A stretch of DNA of 64,000 nucleotides from Heliopora coerulea (GCA_030142905.1 JASJOG010000487.1:1-64000), one strand, 5' to 3'; counted from the first letter of the stretch, positions 34,562 through 49,707 are shown. Made by a program: numbers and translations. The notes: generated by a model from the letters alone, not told the origin.

Positions 34562-34600
34562 CATTATGCACTAATCGTTAATAAGTTGTCGCGAAAATAT
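34562..34600. other. Junction between the two satellites
   Basis: The 379-bp monomer runs to TGCACTAATCGT, where its dyad would begin. The sequence then changes to the 253-bp monomer at TTAATAAGTTGTCGCGA. The shared CGTTA at the switch is a possible microhomology. The break falls at matching positions just before each satellite's own inverted repeat. Confidence 0.8.
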
Positions 34601-36573
34601 CTCGAGCACTTAAATTGGATAAAAACTCGCCTCCAATCCCTGTGGACTCGTTACCTCAACAGGTAGAGCGGCGGACCGGAATCCCGAAGGTGCGAGTTCA
34701 AATCCATCTCGAGCCAACATTAGCTTGAATCAACTAGCTTTAAGTTAACACAAGAATATCTCATGCACTTAAATTGGATAAAAACTCGCCTCCAATCATC
34801 GTGGACTCGATAGCTCATAAGGTAGAGCGGCGGACCGGTATCCCGAAGGTGCGAGTTCAAATCCCGCTCGAGTCAACATTTTTTAGTAGACTTCGGCAGT
34901 GTAGGTTAATTGTGAAGTTATCGTTTCATAATACCCTGAGGATGATTCTGAAATAGAATTGAAACACTGCACATCCATCCTCATGGATAGCGTTAAGTTG
35001 TCGCGAGAATATCTCGTGCACTTAAATGGTATAAAAACTCGCCTCCAAACCCTGTTGACACGATAGCTCAATAGATAGAGCGGCGGAACGGTATCCCGAA
35101 GGTGCGAGTTCAAATCCCGCTCGAGTCAACATCTTTCAGTTGACTTCGGCAGTGTAGGTTAATTGTGAAGGTATCGTTTCATAATACCCTGAGGGTGATT
35201 CTGAAATAGAATTGAAATACTGCACATCCATCCACATGGATAGCGTTAAGTAGTCGCGAGAGTATCTAGTGCACTTAAATTGGATAAAAACTCGCCTCCA
35301 ATCACTGTGGACTAGATAGCTCAACAGGTAGAGCGGCGGACCGGTATCCCGAAGGTGCGAGTTCAAATCCCGCTCGAGTCAACATTTTTCAGTTGACTTC
35401 GGCAGTGTAGGTTAATTGTGAAGTTATCGTTTCATAATACCCTGAGGATGATTCTGAAATAGAATTGAAACACTGCACATCTATCCTCATGGATAGCGTT
35501 AAGTTATCGCGAGAATATCTCGTGCAATTAAATTGGATAATAACTCGCCTCCAATCCCAGTGGACTCGATAGCTCAACATGTAAAGCGGCGGACCAGTGT
35601 CCTGAAGGTTCGATTTAAAATCCCGCTCGAGTCTACATTTCTGTGTTGACTTCGGCATGTGTAGGTTAATTGTGAAGTTATCGTTTCATAATACCCTGAA
35701 GATGATTCTGAAATAGAATTGAAACACTGCACATTCATCCTCATTGATAGCGTTAAGTTGTCGCGAGAATATCTCGTGCACTTAAATTGGATAAAAACTC
35801 GCCTCCAATTCCTGTGTACTCGATAGCTCAACAGGTAGAGCGGTGGACCGGTATCCTGAAGGTGCGAGTTCAAATGCCGCTCGAGTCAACATTTTTCAGT
35901 TAACTTCGGCAGTGTAGTTTAATTGTGAAGTTATCTTTTCATAATACCCTGAAGATGATTCTGAAATAGAATTGAAACACTGCACATCCATCCTCATGGA
36001 TAGCGTTAAGTTGTCGCGAGAATATCTCGTGAAATTAAATTGGATAAAAACTCGCTTCCAATCGCTAAGGACTCGATAGCTTAAGAGGTAGAGCGGCGGA
36101 CCGGTATCCCGAAGGTGCGAGTTCAAATGCCGCTCGAGTCAACATTTTTCAGTTGACTTCCGCAGTGTAGATTAATTGTGAAGTTATCGTTCCATAATAC
36201 TTTGAGGATGATTCTGAAATAGAATTGAAATACTGCATATCCATCCTCATGGATAGCGTTAAGTTGTCGCGAGAATATCTCGTGCACTTAAATTGGATAA
36301 AAACTCGCCTCCAATCCCTGTGGACTCGATAGCTCAACAGGTAGAGCGGCGGACCGGTATCCCAAAGGTTCGAGTTCGAATCCCGCTCGAGTCAACATTT
36401 TTCATTTGACTTCGGCAGTGTAGGTTAATTGTGAATTTATCGTTTCATTATACCCTGAAGATAATTCTAAAATAGAATTGAAACACTGCACCTCCATCCT
36501 CAGTGATAGCGTTAAGTTGTCGCGAGAATATCTCGTGCACTTAAATTGGATAAACTCATATCCAATCCCTGTG

Positions 36574-36645
36574 GACTCGATAGATCAACAGGTAGAGCGG
36601 CGGACCGGTATTCCGAAGGTGCGAGTTCAAATCCCGCTCGAGTCA
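36574..36645 (+). other. Representative tRNA-like unit, 252-bp subfamily
   Basis: This variant reads GTATTCCG instead of GTATCCCG, which turns A31/C39 into an A-U pair and gives a four-bp anticodon stem. It has GATC instead of GCTC in the D stem, breaking one pair. These two changes and a one-base-shorter upstream spacer tend to travel together in units near 36,570, 37,590, 41,120, 44,150, 45,680, 58,100 and 58,600. Confidence 0.7.
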
Positions 36646-39600
36646 ACATTTTCCAGTTGACTTCGGCAGTGTAGGTTAATTGTTAATATATCGTTTCATA
36701 ATACCCTAAGGATTATTCTGAAATAGAATTGAAACACTGCACATCCATCCTCATGGATAGCGTTAAGTTGTCGCGAAAATATCTCGTGGACTTAAATTGG
36801 TTAAAAACTCGCCTCCAATCCCTGTGTACTCGATAGCTCAACAGGTAGAGCGGCGGTCCGGTATCCCGAAGGTGCGAGTTCAAATGCCGCTCGAGTCAAA
36901 ATTTTTCAGTTGACTTCGGCAGTGTAGGTTAATTGTGAAGTTATCGTTTCATAATACTTTGAGGATGATTCTGAAATAGAATTTAAACACTGCACATCCA
37001 TCCTCATGGATAGCGTTAAGTTGTCGCGAGAATATCTCGTGCACTTAAATTGGATAAAAACTCGCTTCAAATCCCTGTGGACTCGATAGCTTAACAGGTA
37101 GAGCGGCGGACCGGTATCCCGAAGGTGCGAGTTCAAATCCCGCGCGAGTCAACCTTTTTCAGTTGACTTCGGCAGTGTAGGTTAATTGTGAAGTTATCGT
37201 TTCATAATACCCTGAGGATGATTCTGAAATAGAATTGAAATACTGCACATCCATCCTCATGGATAGCGTTAAGTTGTTGCGAGAATATCTCGTGGACTTA
37301 AATTGGATAAAAACTCGCCTCCAATCCCTGTGGCTCGATAGCTCAACAGGTAGAGCGGCGGACCGGTATCCCAAAGGTTCGAGTTCAAATTCCGCTCGAG
37401 TCAACATTTTTCATTTGACTTCGGCAGTGTAGGTTAATTGTGAAGTTATCGTTTCATTATACCCTGAAGATAATTCTGAAATAGAATTGAAACACTGCAC
37501 ATCCATCCTCATGGATAGCGTTAAGTTGTCGCGAGAATATCTCGTGCACTTAAATTGGATAAAACTCACCTCCAATCCCTGTGGACTCAATAGATCAACA
37601 GGTAGAGCGGAAGACCGGTATTCCGAAGGTGCGATTTCAAATCCCGCTCGAGTCAACATTTTCCAGTTGACTTCGGCAGTGTAGGTTAATTGTTAATTTA
37701 TCGTTTCATAATAACCTTAGGATAAGACTGAAATAGAATTGAAACACTGTACATCCATCCTCATGGATAGCGTTAAGTTGTCGCGAAAATATCTCGTGGA
37801 CTTAAATTGGTTAAAAACTCGCCTCCAATCCCTGTGTACTCGATAGCTCAACAGGTAGAGCGGCGGTCCGGTATCCTGAAGGTGCGAGTTCAAATGCCGA
37901 TCGAGTCAACATTTTCCAGTTGACTTCGGCAGCGTAGGTTAATTGTGAACTTATCGTTTCATAATACCCTGAGGATGATTCTGAAATAGAATTGAAACAC
38001 TGCACAACCATATTCATTGATAGCGATAAGTTATCGCGAGAATATCTCGTGCACTTAAATTGGATAAAAACTCGCCTCCAATCCCTGTGGACTCGATAGC
38101 TCAACAGGTAGAGCGGCGGAATTGTATCCCGAATGTGCGAGTTCAAACCCCGCTCGAGTAAACATTTTTCAGTTGACTTCGGTATGTGTAGGTTACTTGT
38201 GAAGTTATCGTTTCATAATACCCTGAAGATTATTCTGAAATAGAATTGAAACACTGCTCATCCATTCTCATTGATAGCGTTAAGTTGTCGCGAGAATATC
38301 TCGTGCACTTAAATTGGATAAAACTCGCCTCCAATCCCAGTGGACTCGATAGATCAACAGGTAGAGCGGCCGACCGGTATCCCGAAGGTGCGAGTTCAAA
38401 TCCCGCTCGAGTCAACATTTTTTAGTTGACTTCGGCAGTGTAGGTTAATTGTGAAGTTATCGTTTCATAATACCCTGAGGATGATTCTGAAATAGAATTG
38501 AAACCACTGCACATCCATCCTCATGGATAGCGTTAAGTTGTCGCGAGAATATCTCGTGCACTTAAATGGGATAAAAACTCGCCTCCAATTCCTGTTGACT
38601 CGATAGCTCAACAGGTAGAGCGGGGGACCGGTATCCCGAAGGTGCGAGTTCAAATTCCGACGAGTCAACATTTTTCAGTTGACTTCGGCAGTGTAGGTTA
38701 ATTGTGAATTAATCGTTTTATAATACCCTGATGATGATTCTGAAATAGAATTGAAACACTGCACATCCATCCTCATGGGTAGCGTTATGTTGTCGCGAGA
38801 ATATCCCGTGCACTTAAATTGGATAATAACTTGCCTCCAATCCTTGTGGACTCGATAGCTCAACAGGTAGAGCGGCTGATTGGTATCCCGAAAGTGCGAG
38901 TTCAAATCACGCTCGAGTCAACATTTTTCTGTTGACTTCGGCAGTGTAGGTTAATTGTGAAATTATCGTTTCGTAATACCCTGAGATTGATTCTGAAATA
39001 GAATTGAATCACTGCACATCCATCCTCATGGATAGCGTTAAGTTGTCGCCAGAATATCTCGTGCACTTAAATTTGATAAAAACTCGCCTCCAAACCCTGT
39101 GGACTCGATAGCTCAACAGGGTGAGCGGCGACCGGTATCCCGAATGAGCGAGTTCAAATCCCGCTCGAGTCAACTTTTTTCAGTTGACTTCGGCAGTGTA
39201 GGTTAATTGTGAAGTTATCGTTTCATAATACCCTGAGGATGATTCTGAAATTGAATTGAAACACTGCACATCCATATTCATTAATAGCGTTAAGTTGTCG
39301 CGATAATATCTCGTGCACTTAAAGTGGATAAAAACTCGCCTCCAATCCCTGTGGACTCGATAGCTCAACAGGTATAGCGGCAGAACGGTATCACGAAGGT
39401 GCGAGTTCAAATCGCGTCGGAGTAAACATTTTTCAGTTGACTTCGGCAGTGTAGGTTAATTGTGAAGTTATCGTTTCATAATACCCTGAGGATGATTCTG
39501 AAATAGAATTGAAACACTGCACATCCATCCTCATGGATAGCGTTAAGTTGTCGCGAGAATATCTCGTGCACTTAAATTGTATAAAACTCGCCTCCAATCC

Positions 39601-42600
39601 CTGTGGACTCGATAGATCAACAGGTAGAGCGGCGGACCGCTATCCCGAAGGTACGAGTTCAAATCCCGCTCGAGTCAACATTTTTCAGTTGACTTCGGCA
39701 GTGTAGGTTAATTGTGAAGTTATCGTTTCATAATACCGTGAGGATGATTCTGAAATAGAATTGAAACACTGCACATCCATACTCATGGATAGCGTTAAGT
39801 TGTCGCGAGAATATCTCGTGCACTTAAATGGGATAAAAACTCGCCTGCAATCCCTGTGGACTCGATAGCTCAACAGGTAGAGCGGCGGAACGGTATCCCG
39901 AAGATGCGAGTTCAAATCCCGCTCGGGTCAACATTTTTCAGTTGACTTCGGCAGTGTAGGTTAATTGTGAAGTTATCGTTTCATAATACCCTGAGGATGA
40001 TTCTGAAATAGAATTGAAACACTGCACATCCATCCTCATGGATAGCGTTAAGTTGTCGCGAGAATATCTCGTGCACTTAAATTGGATAAAAACTCGCCTC
40101 CAATCCCTATGGACACGATAGCTCATCAGGTAGAGTGGTGGACCGGTATAACGAGGGTTCGAGTTCAAATCCCGCTCGAGTCAACATTTTTCAGTTGACT
40201 TCGGCAGTGTAGGTTAATGGTGAAGTTACCGTTTCATAATACCCTGAAGATGATTCTGAAATAGAATTGAAACACTGCACATCCATCCTCATGGATAGCG
40301 TTAAGTTGTCGCGAGAATATCTCGTGCACTTAAATGGAATAAAAACTCGCCTCCAATCCCTGTGGACTCGATAGCTCAACAGGTAGAGCGGCGGAACGGT
40401 ATCCCGAAGATGCGAGTTCAAATCCTGCTCGAGTCAACATTTTTCAGTTGACTTCGGCAGTGTAGGTTAATTGTGAAGTTATCGTTTCATAATACCCTGA
40501 GGATGATTCTGAAATAGAATTGAAACACTGCATATCCATCCTCATGGATAGCGTTAAGTTGTCACGAGAATATCTCGTGCACTTAAATTGGATAAAAACT
40601 CGTCTCCAATCCCTGTGTACTCGATAGCTCAACAGGTAGAGCGGCGGACCGGTATCCCGAAGGTGCGAGTTCAAATCCCGGTCCAGTCAACATTTTCCCG
40701 TTGACTTCGGCATTGTACGTTAATTGTGAAGTTATCGTTTCATAATACCCTGAGGATGATTCTGAAATAGAATTGAAACACTGCATATCCATCCTCATGG
40801 ATAGCGTTAAGTTGTCGCGAGAATATCTCGTGCACTTAAATTGGATAAAAACTCGCCTCCAATCCCTGTGGACTCGATAGCTCAACAGGTAGAACGGTGG
40901 ACCGGTATCCCGAAGGTGCGAGTTCAAATCCCGCTCGAGTCAACATTTTTCAGTTGACTTCGGCAGTGTAGGTTACTTGTGAAGTTATCGTTTCATAATA
41001 CCTTGAAGATGATTCTGAAATAGAATTGAAACACTGCACATCCATCCTCATGGATAGCGTTAAGTTGTCGTGAGAATATCTCGTGCACTTAAATTGGATA
41101 AAACTCGCCTCAAATCCCTGTGGACCCGATAGATCAAGAGGTAGAGCGGCGGACCGGTATTCCGAAGGTGCGAGTTCAAATCCCGATCGAGTCAACATTT
41201 TTCAGTTGACTTCGGCAATGAAGGTTAATTGTGAAGTTATCGTTTCATAATACCCTGAGGATGATTCTGAAATAGAATTGAAACACTGCATATCCATCCT
41301 CATGGATAGCGTTAAGTTGTCGCGAGAATATCTCGTGCACTTAAATTGGATAAAAACTCGCCTCCAATCCCTGTGGACTCGATAGCTCAACAGGTAGACG
41401 GCGGACCGGTATACCGAAGGTGCGAGTTCAAATCCCGCTCGAGTCAACATTTTTCAGTTGACTTCGGCAGTGTAGGTTAATTGTGAAGTTATCGTTTCAT
41501 AATACCCTGAGGATGATTCTGAAATAGAATTGAAACACTGCACATCCATCCTCATGGATAGCGTTAATTTGTCGCGAGAATATCTCGCGCACTTAAATTG
41601 GATAAAAACTCGCCTCCAATTCTCGTGTACTCGATAGCTTAACAGGTAGAGCGGCGGACCGGTATCCCGAAGGTGCGAGTTCAAATCCCGCTGCAGTCAA
41701 CATTTTCCAGTTGACTTCGGCAGTGTACGTTAATTGTGAAGGTATCGTTTCATAATACCCTGAGGATGATTCTGAAATAGAATTGAAACACTGCACATCC
41801 ATCCTCATGGATAGCGTTAAGTTGTCGCGAGAATATCTCGTGCACTTAAATTAGATAAAACTCGCCTCCAATCCCTGTAGAATCGATAGCTCAACAGGTA
41901 GAGCGACCGACCGGTATCCCGAAGGTGCGAGTTCAAATCCTGCCCGAGTCAACAGTTTTTAGTTGACTTCGGCAGTGTAGGTTAATTGTGAAGTTATCGT
42001 TTCATAATACCCTGAGGATGATTCTGAAATAGAATTGAAACACTGCACATCCATCCACATGGATAGCGTTAAGTTGTCGCGAGAATATCTCGCGCACTTA
42101 AATTGGATAAAAACTCGCCTCCAATTCCCGTGTACTCGATAGCTTAACAGGTAGAGCGGCGGACCGGTATCCCGAAGGTGCGAGTTCAAATCCCGCTCCA
42201 GTCAACATTTTCCAGTTGACTTCGGCATTGTACGTTAATTGTGAAGTTATCGTTTCATAATACCCTGAGGATGATTCTGAAATAGAATTGAAACACTGCA
42301 CATCCATCCTCATGGATAGCGTTAAGTTGTCGCGAGAATATCTCGTGCACTTAAATTGGATAAAAACTCGCCTCCAATCCCTGTGGACTCGATAGCTCAA
42401 CAGGTAGAGCGGCGGACCGGTATACCGAAGGTGCGAGTTGAAATCGCGCTCGAGTCAACATTTTTCAGTTGACTTCCGCAGTGTAGGTTAATTGTGAAGT
42501 TATCGTTTCATAATACCCTGAGGATGATTCTGAAATAGAATTGAAACACTGCACATCCATCCTCATGGATAGCGTTAATTTGTCGCGAGAATATCTCGTG

Positions 42601-45600
42601 CACTTAAATTGGATATATAGTCGCCTCCAATCCCTGTGGACTCGACAGCTCAACAGGTAGAACGGTGGACCGGTATAACGAAGGTTCCAGTTCAAATCCC
42701 GCTCGAGTCGACATTTTTCAGTTGACTTCGGCAGTGTAGGTTACTTGTGAAGTTATAGTTTCATAATACCCTAAAGATGATTCTGAAATAGAATTGAAAC
42801 ACTGCACATCCATCCTCATGGATAGCGTTAAGTTGTCGCGAGAATATCTCGTGGACTTAAATTGGATAAAAACTCGCCTCCAATCCCTGTGGACTCGATA
42901 GCTCAACAGGTAGAGCGGCGGAACGGTATCCCGAAGGTGCGAGTTGAAATCCCGCTTGAGTCAACATTTTTCAGTTGACTTCGGCAGTGTAGGTTAATTG
43001 TGAAGTTATCGTTTCATAATACCCTGAGGATGATTCTGAAATAGAATTGAAACACTGCACATCCATCCTCATGGATAGCGTTAAGTTGTCGCGAGAATAT
43101 CTCGTGCACTTAAATTGGATAAAAACTCGCCTCCAATCCCTGTGGACTCGATAGCTCTACAGGTAGAACGGTGGACCGGTATACCGAAGGTTCGAGTTCA
43201 AATCCCGCTCGAGTCAACATGTTTCAGTTGACTTCGGCAGTGTAGGTTACTTGTGAAGTTATCGTTTCATAATACCCTGAAGATGATTCTGAAATAGAAT
43301 TGAAACACTGCACATCCATCCTCATGGATAGCGTTAAGTTGTCGCGAGAATATCTCGTGCACTTAAATTGGATAAAAACTCGCCTCCAATCCCTGTGGAC
43401 TCGATAGCTCAACAGGTAGAGCGACGGAACGGTATCCCGAAGATGCGAGTTCAAATCCCGCTCGAGTCAAAATTTTTCAGTTGACTTCGGCAGTGTAGGT
43501 TAATTGTGAAGTTATCATTTCATAATACCCTGAGGATGATTCTGAAATAGAATTGAAACACTGCACATCCATCCTCATGGATTGCGTTAAGTTGTCGCGA
43601 GAATATCTCGTGCATTTAAATTGGATAAAACTCGCCTCCAATCCCTGTGGAATCGATAGCTCAACAGGTAGAGCGGCCGACCGGTATCCCGAAGGTGCGA
43701 GTTCAAATCCTGCTCGAGTCAACATTTTTTAGTTGACTTCGGCAGTGTAGGTTAATTGTGAAGTTATCGTTTCATAATACCCTGAAAATGATTCTGAAAT
43801 AGAATTGAAACACTGCACATCCATCCTCATGGATAGCGTTAAGTTGTCGCGAGAATATCTCGTGCACTTAAATTAGATAAAAACTCGCCTCCAATCCCTG
43901 TGGACTCGATAGCTCAACAGATACAGCGGCGGACCGGTATCCCGAAGGTGCGAGTTCAAATCCCGCTCGAGTCAACATTTTTCAGTTGACTTCAACAGTG
44001 TAGGTTAATTGTGAAGTTATCGTTTCATAATACCCTGAAGATGATTCTGAAATAGAATTGAAACACTGCACATCCATTCTCATGGATAGCGTTAAGTTGT
44101 CGCGAGAATATCTCGTGCACTTAAATTGGATAAAACTCGCCTCCAATCCCTGTGGACTCGATAGATCAACAGGTAGAGCGGCGGACCGGTATTCCGAAGG
44201 TGCGAGTTCAAATCAAGCTCGAGTCAACATTTTCCAGTTGACTTCGGCAGTGTAGGTTAATTGTGAAGTTATCGTTTCATAATACCCTGAGGATGATTCT
44301 GAAATAGGATTGAAACACTGCACATCCATATTCATGGATAGCGTTAAGTTGTCGCGAGAATATCTCGTGCACTTAAATTGGATAAGAACTCTCTTCAAAT
44401 CCTTGTGGACTCGATAGCTCAACAGGTAGAGCGGCGGACAGGTATCCCGAATAAGCGAGTTCAAATCCCGTTCGAGTCAACATTTTTCAGTTGACTTCGG
44501 CTGTGTAGGTTTATTGTGAAGTTATCGTTTCATAATACCCTGACGATGATTCTGAAATAGAATTGAAACACTGCACATCCATCCTCATGGATAGCGTTAA
44601 GTTGTCGCGAGAATATCTCGTGCACTTAAATTGGATAAAAACTCGCCTCTAATCCCTGTGGACTCGATAGCTAAACAGGTAGAGCGGCGGACCGGTATCC
44701 CGAAGGTGCGAGTTCAAATCCAGCTCGAGTCAACATTTTTCAGTTGACTTCGGCAGTGTAGGTTAATTGTGAAGTTATCGTTTCATAATACCCTGAGGAA
44801 GATTCTGAAATAGAATTGAAACACTGCACATCCATCCTCATGGAAAGCGTTAAGTTCTCTCGAGAATATCTCGTGCACTTTAATTGGATAAAAACTCGCC
44901 TCCAATCCCTGTGGACTCGATAGCTCAACAGGTAGAGCGGCAGAACGGTATCCCGAAGGTGCGAGTTCAAATTCCGCTCGAGTCAACATTTTTCAGTTGA
45001 CTTCGGCAGTGTAGGTTAATTGTGAAGTTATCGTTTCATAATACCCTGAGGATGATTCTGAAATAGAATTGAAACACTGCACATCCATCCTCATGGATAG
45101 CGTTAAGTTGTCGCGAGAATATCTCGTGCAGTTAAATTGGATAAAAACTCGCCTCCAATCCCTGTGGACTCGATAGCTCAACAGGTAGAGCGGCGGACCG
45201 GTATCCCGAAGCTGCGAGTTGAAATCCCGCTCGAGTCAACATTTTTCAATTGACTTCGGCAGTGTAGGTTAATTGTGAAGTTATCGTTTCATAATACCCT
45301 GAGGATGATTGTGAAATAGAATTGAAACACTGCACATCCATCCTCATGGATAGCGTTAAGTTGTCGCGAGAATATCTCGTGCACTTAAATTGGATAAAAA
45401 CTCGCCTCCAATCCCTGTGGACTCGATAGCTCAACAGGTAGAGCGGTGGACCTGTATAACGAAGGTTCGAGTTCAAATCCCGCTCTAGTCAACATTTTTC
45501 AGTTAACTTCGGCAGTGTAGGTTAATGGTGAAGTTATCGTTTCATAATACCCTGAAGATGATTCTGAAATAGAATTGAAACACTGCACATCCATCCTCAT

Positions 45601-48600
45601 GGATAGCGTTAAGTTGTCGCGAGAATATCTCGTGCACTTAAATTGGATAAAACTCGCCTCCAATCCCTGTGGACTCGATAGATCAACAGGTAGAGCGGCG
45701 GACCGGTATTCTGAAGGTGCGAGTTCAAATCCCGCTCGAGTCAACATTTTCTAGTTGACTTCGGCAGTGTAGGTTAATTGTGAAGTTATCGTTTCATAAT
45801 ACCCTGAGGATGATTCTGAAATAGAATTGAAACACTGCACATCCATCCTCATGTGTAGCGTTAAGTTGTCGCGAGAATATCTCGTGGACTTAAATTGGAT
45901 AAAAACTCGCCTCCAATCCCTGTGGACTCGATAGCTCAACAGGTAGAACGGCGGACCGGTATCCTGAAGGTGCGAGTTCAAATGGCGCTCGAGTCAACAT
46001 TTTCCAGTTGACTTTGGCAGTGTAGGTTAATTGTGAAGTTATCGTTTTATAATACCCTGAGGATGATTCTGAAATAGAATTGAAACACTGCACATCCATC
46101 CTCATGAATAGCGTTAAGTTGTCGCGAGAATATCTCGTGCACTAAAATTCGATAAAAACTCGCCTCCAATCCCTGTGGACTCGATAGCTCAACAGGTAGA
46201 GCGGCGGACCGGTATCCCAAAGGTGCGAGTTAAAATCCCACTCGAGTCAACATTTTTCAGGTGACTTCGGCAGTGTAGGTTAATGGTGAAGTTATCGTTT
46301 CAAAATACCCTGAGGAAGATTCTGAAATGGAATCGAAACACTGCATATCCATCCTCATGGATAGCGTTAAGTTGTCGCGAGAATATCTCGTGCAGTTAAA
46401 TTGGATAAAAACTCGCCTCCAATCCCTGTGGACTCGATAGCTCAACGGGTAGAGCAGCGGACCGGTATCCCGAAGGTGCGAGTTCAAATCCCGTTCGAGT
46501 CAACATTTTTCAGTTGACTTCGGCAGTGTAGGTTAATTGTGAAATTATCGTTTCATAATACACTGAGGAAGATTCTGAAATAGAATTGAAACACTGCACA
46601 TCCATCCTCATGGATAGCGTTAAGTTATCGGGAGAATATCTCGTGCACATAAATTGGATAAATACACGCCTCCAATCCCTGTGGACTCGATAACTCAACA
46701 GGTAGAACGGAGGACCGGTATCCCGAAGGTGCGAGTTGAAATCCCGCTCGAGTCAACATTTTTCAGTTGACTTCTGCAGTGTACGTTAATTGTGAAGTTA
46801 TCGTTTCATAATACCCTGAGGATGATTCTGAAATAGAATTGAAACACTGCACATCCATCCACATGGATAGGGTTACGTTGTCGCGAGAATATCTCGTGCA
46901 CTTAAATTGGATAAAAACTCGCCTCTAATCCCTGTGGACTCGATAGCTCAACAGGTAGAGCGGCGGAACGGTATCCCGAAGGTGCGAGTTGAAATCCTGC
47001 TCGAGTCAACATTTTTCAGTTGACTTCGGCAATGTACGTTAATTGTGAAGTTATCGTTTCATAATACCCTGAGGATGATTCTGAAATAGAATTGAAACAC
47101 TGCAAATCCATCCTCATTAATAGCGTTATATTGTCGCGAGTATATCTCGTTCACTTAAATTTGATAAAAACTCGCCTCCAATCCCTGTGGACTCGATAGC
47201 TCAACAGTAGAGCGGCGGACCGTTATCCCGAAGGTGCGAGTTCAAATCGCGCTCGAGTCAATTTTTTAAGTTGACTTCAGCAGTGTAGGTTAATTGTGAA
47301 GTTATCGTTTCATAATACCCTGAGGATGATTCTGAAATAGAATTGAAACCCTGCACATCGATACTCATGGATAGCGTTATGTTGTCGCCAGAATATCTCG
47401 TGCACTTAAATTGGATAAAAACTCGCCTCTAATCCCTGTGGACTCGATAGCTCAACAGGTAGAGCGGCGGACCGGTATCCCGAAGATGCGAGTTGAAATC
47501 CCGCTCGAGTCAACATTTTTCAGTTGACTTTGGCAGTGTACGTTGATTGTGAGGTTATCGTTTCATAATACCCCGAGGATGATTCTGAAATAGAATTGAA
47601 ACACTGCACATCCATCCTCATGGATAGCGTTAAGTTGTCGCGAGAATATCTCGTGCACTTAAATTGGATAAGAACTCGCCTCCAATCCCTGTGGACTCGA
47701 TAACTCAACAGGTAGAACGGAGGACCGGTATCCCGAAGGTGCGAGTTGAAATCCCGCTCGAGTCAACATTTTTCAGTTGACTTCTGCAGTGTACGTTAAT
47801 TGTGAAGTTATCGTTTCAAAATACCCTGAGGATGATTCTGAAATAGAATTGAAACACTGCATATCCATCCTCATGGATAGCGTTAAGTTGTCGCGAGAAT
47901 ATCTCGTGCACTTAAATTGGATAAAAATTCGCCTCCAATTCCTGTGGACTCGATACCTCAACAGGTAGAGTGGCTGACAGGCATCCCGAAGGTGCGATTT
48001 CAAATCCTGCTCGAGTCAACATTTTTAAGTTGACTTCGGCAGTGTAGGTTAATTGTGAAATTATCGTTTCATAATACCCTGAGGATGATTCTGAAATAGA
48101 ATTTAAACACTGCACATCCATCCTTATGGATAGCGTTAAGTTGTCGCGAGAATATCTCGTGCACTTAAATTGGATAAGAACTCGCTTCAAATCCTTGTGG
48201 ACTCGATAGCTCAACAGGTAGAGCGGCGGACAGGTATCCCGAATAAGCGAGTTCAAATCCCGTTCTAGTCAATATTTTTAAGTTGACTTCGGCAGTGTAG
48301 GTTAATTGTGAAGTTATCGTTTCATAATACCCTGAGGATGATTCTGAAATAGAATTGAAACACTGCACATCCATCTTCATGGATAGCGTTAAGTTGTTGC
48401 GAGAATATCTCGTGCACATAAATTGGATTAAAACTCGCCTCAAATCCTTGTGGACTCGATAGCTCAACGGGTAGAGCGGCGGACCGGTATCCCGAAGGTG
48501 CGATTTCAAATACCGCTCGAGTCATCATTTTTTAGTTGACTTCGGCAGTGAAGGTTAATTGTGAACTTATCGTTTCATAATACCCTGAGGATGATTCTGA

Positions 48601-49707
48601 AATAGAATTGAAACACTGCACATCCATCCACATGGATAGGGTTACGTTGTCGCGAGAATATCTCGTGCACTTAAATTGGATAAAAACTCGCCTCTAATCC
48701 CTGTGGACTCGATAGCTCAACAGGTAGAGCGGCGGAACGGTATCCCGAAGGTGCGAGTTGAAATCCTGCTCGAGTCAACATTTTTCAGTTGACTTCGGCA
48801 ATGTACGTTAATTGTGAAGTTATCGTTTCATAATACCCTGAGGATGATTCTGAAATAGAATTGAAACACTGCAAATCCATCCTCATTAATAGCGTTATAT
48901 TGTCGCGAGTATATCTCGTTCACTTAAATTTGATAAAAACTCGCCTCCAATCCCTGTGGACTCGATAGCTCAACAGTAGAGCGGCGGACCGTTATCCCGA
49001 AGGTGCGAGTTCAAATCGCGCTCGAGTCAATTTTTTAAGTTGACTTCAGCAGTGTAGGTTAATTGTGAAGTTATCGTTTCATAATACCCTGAGGATGATT
49101 CTGAAATAGAATTGAAACCCTGCACATCCATACTCATGGATAGCGTTATGTTGTCGCCAGAATATCTCGTGCACTTAAATTGGATAAAAACTCGCCTCTA
49201 ATCCCTGTGGACTCGATAGCTCAACAGGTAGAGCGGCGGACCGGTATCCCGAAGATGCGAGTTGAAATCCCGCTCGAGTCAACATTTTTCAGTTGACTTT
49301 GGCAGTGTACGTTGATTGTGAAGTTATCGTTTCATAATACCCCGAGGATGATTCTGAAATAGAATTGAAACACTGCAAATCCATCCTCATGGATAGCGTT
49401 AAGTTTTCGCGAGAATATCTCGTGCACTTAAATTGGATAAAAACTCGCCTCCAATCCTTGTGGATTCGATAGCTCAAAAGGTAGACCGGCGGACCGGTAT
49501 CCCGAAGGTGCGAGTTCAAATCCCACACGAGTAAATATTTTTTAGTTGACTTCGGCAAGGTAGGTTAATTGTGAAATTATCGTTTCATAATACCCTGAGG
49601 ATGATTCTGAAATACAATTAAGCACTGCACATCCATCCTCATGGATAGCGTTAAGTTGTCGCGAGAATATCTCGTGCACTTAAATTGAATAAAATCTCGC
49701 CTCCAAT

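Larger units (their letters stand above)
17279..34577. repeat. 379-bp satellite array, about 45 monomers
   Basis: All monomers are head to tail, with a period of 378-379 bp (for example 20,490, 20,869 and 21,248). Conserved landmarks are the dyad CTTATCTCGCGGAGATAAAG, the following GATTGAAAATTTTTGAGA, CATTGGCGAGGTTTGGCCAA (containing the palindrome TTGGCCAA) and TTCGACAAA. Open frames of 60 or 62 codons recur in most monomers on both strands. They are by-products of the repeat: they shift with single-base indels and resemble no family. No gene is present in this 17-kb stretch. Confidence 0.95.
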
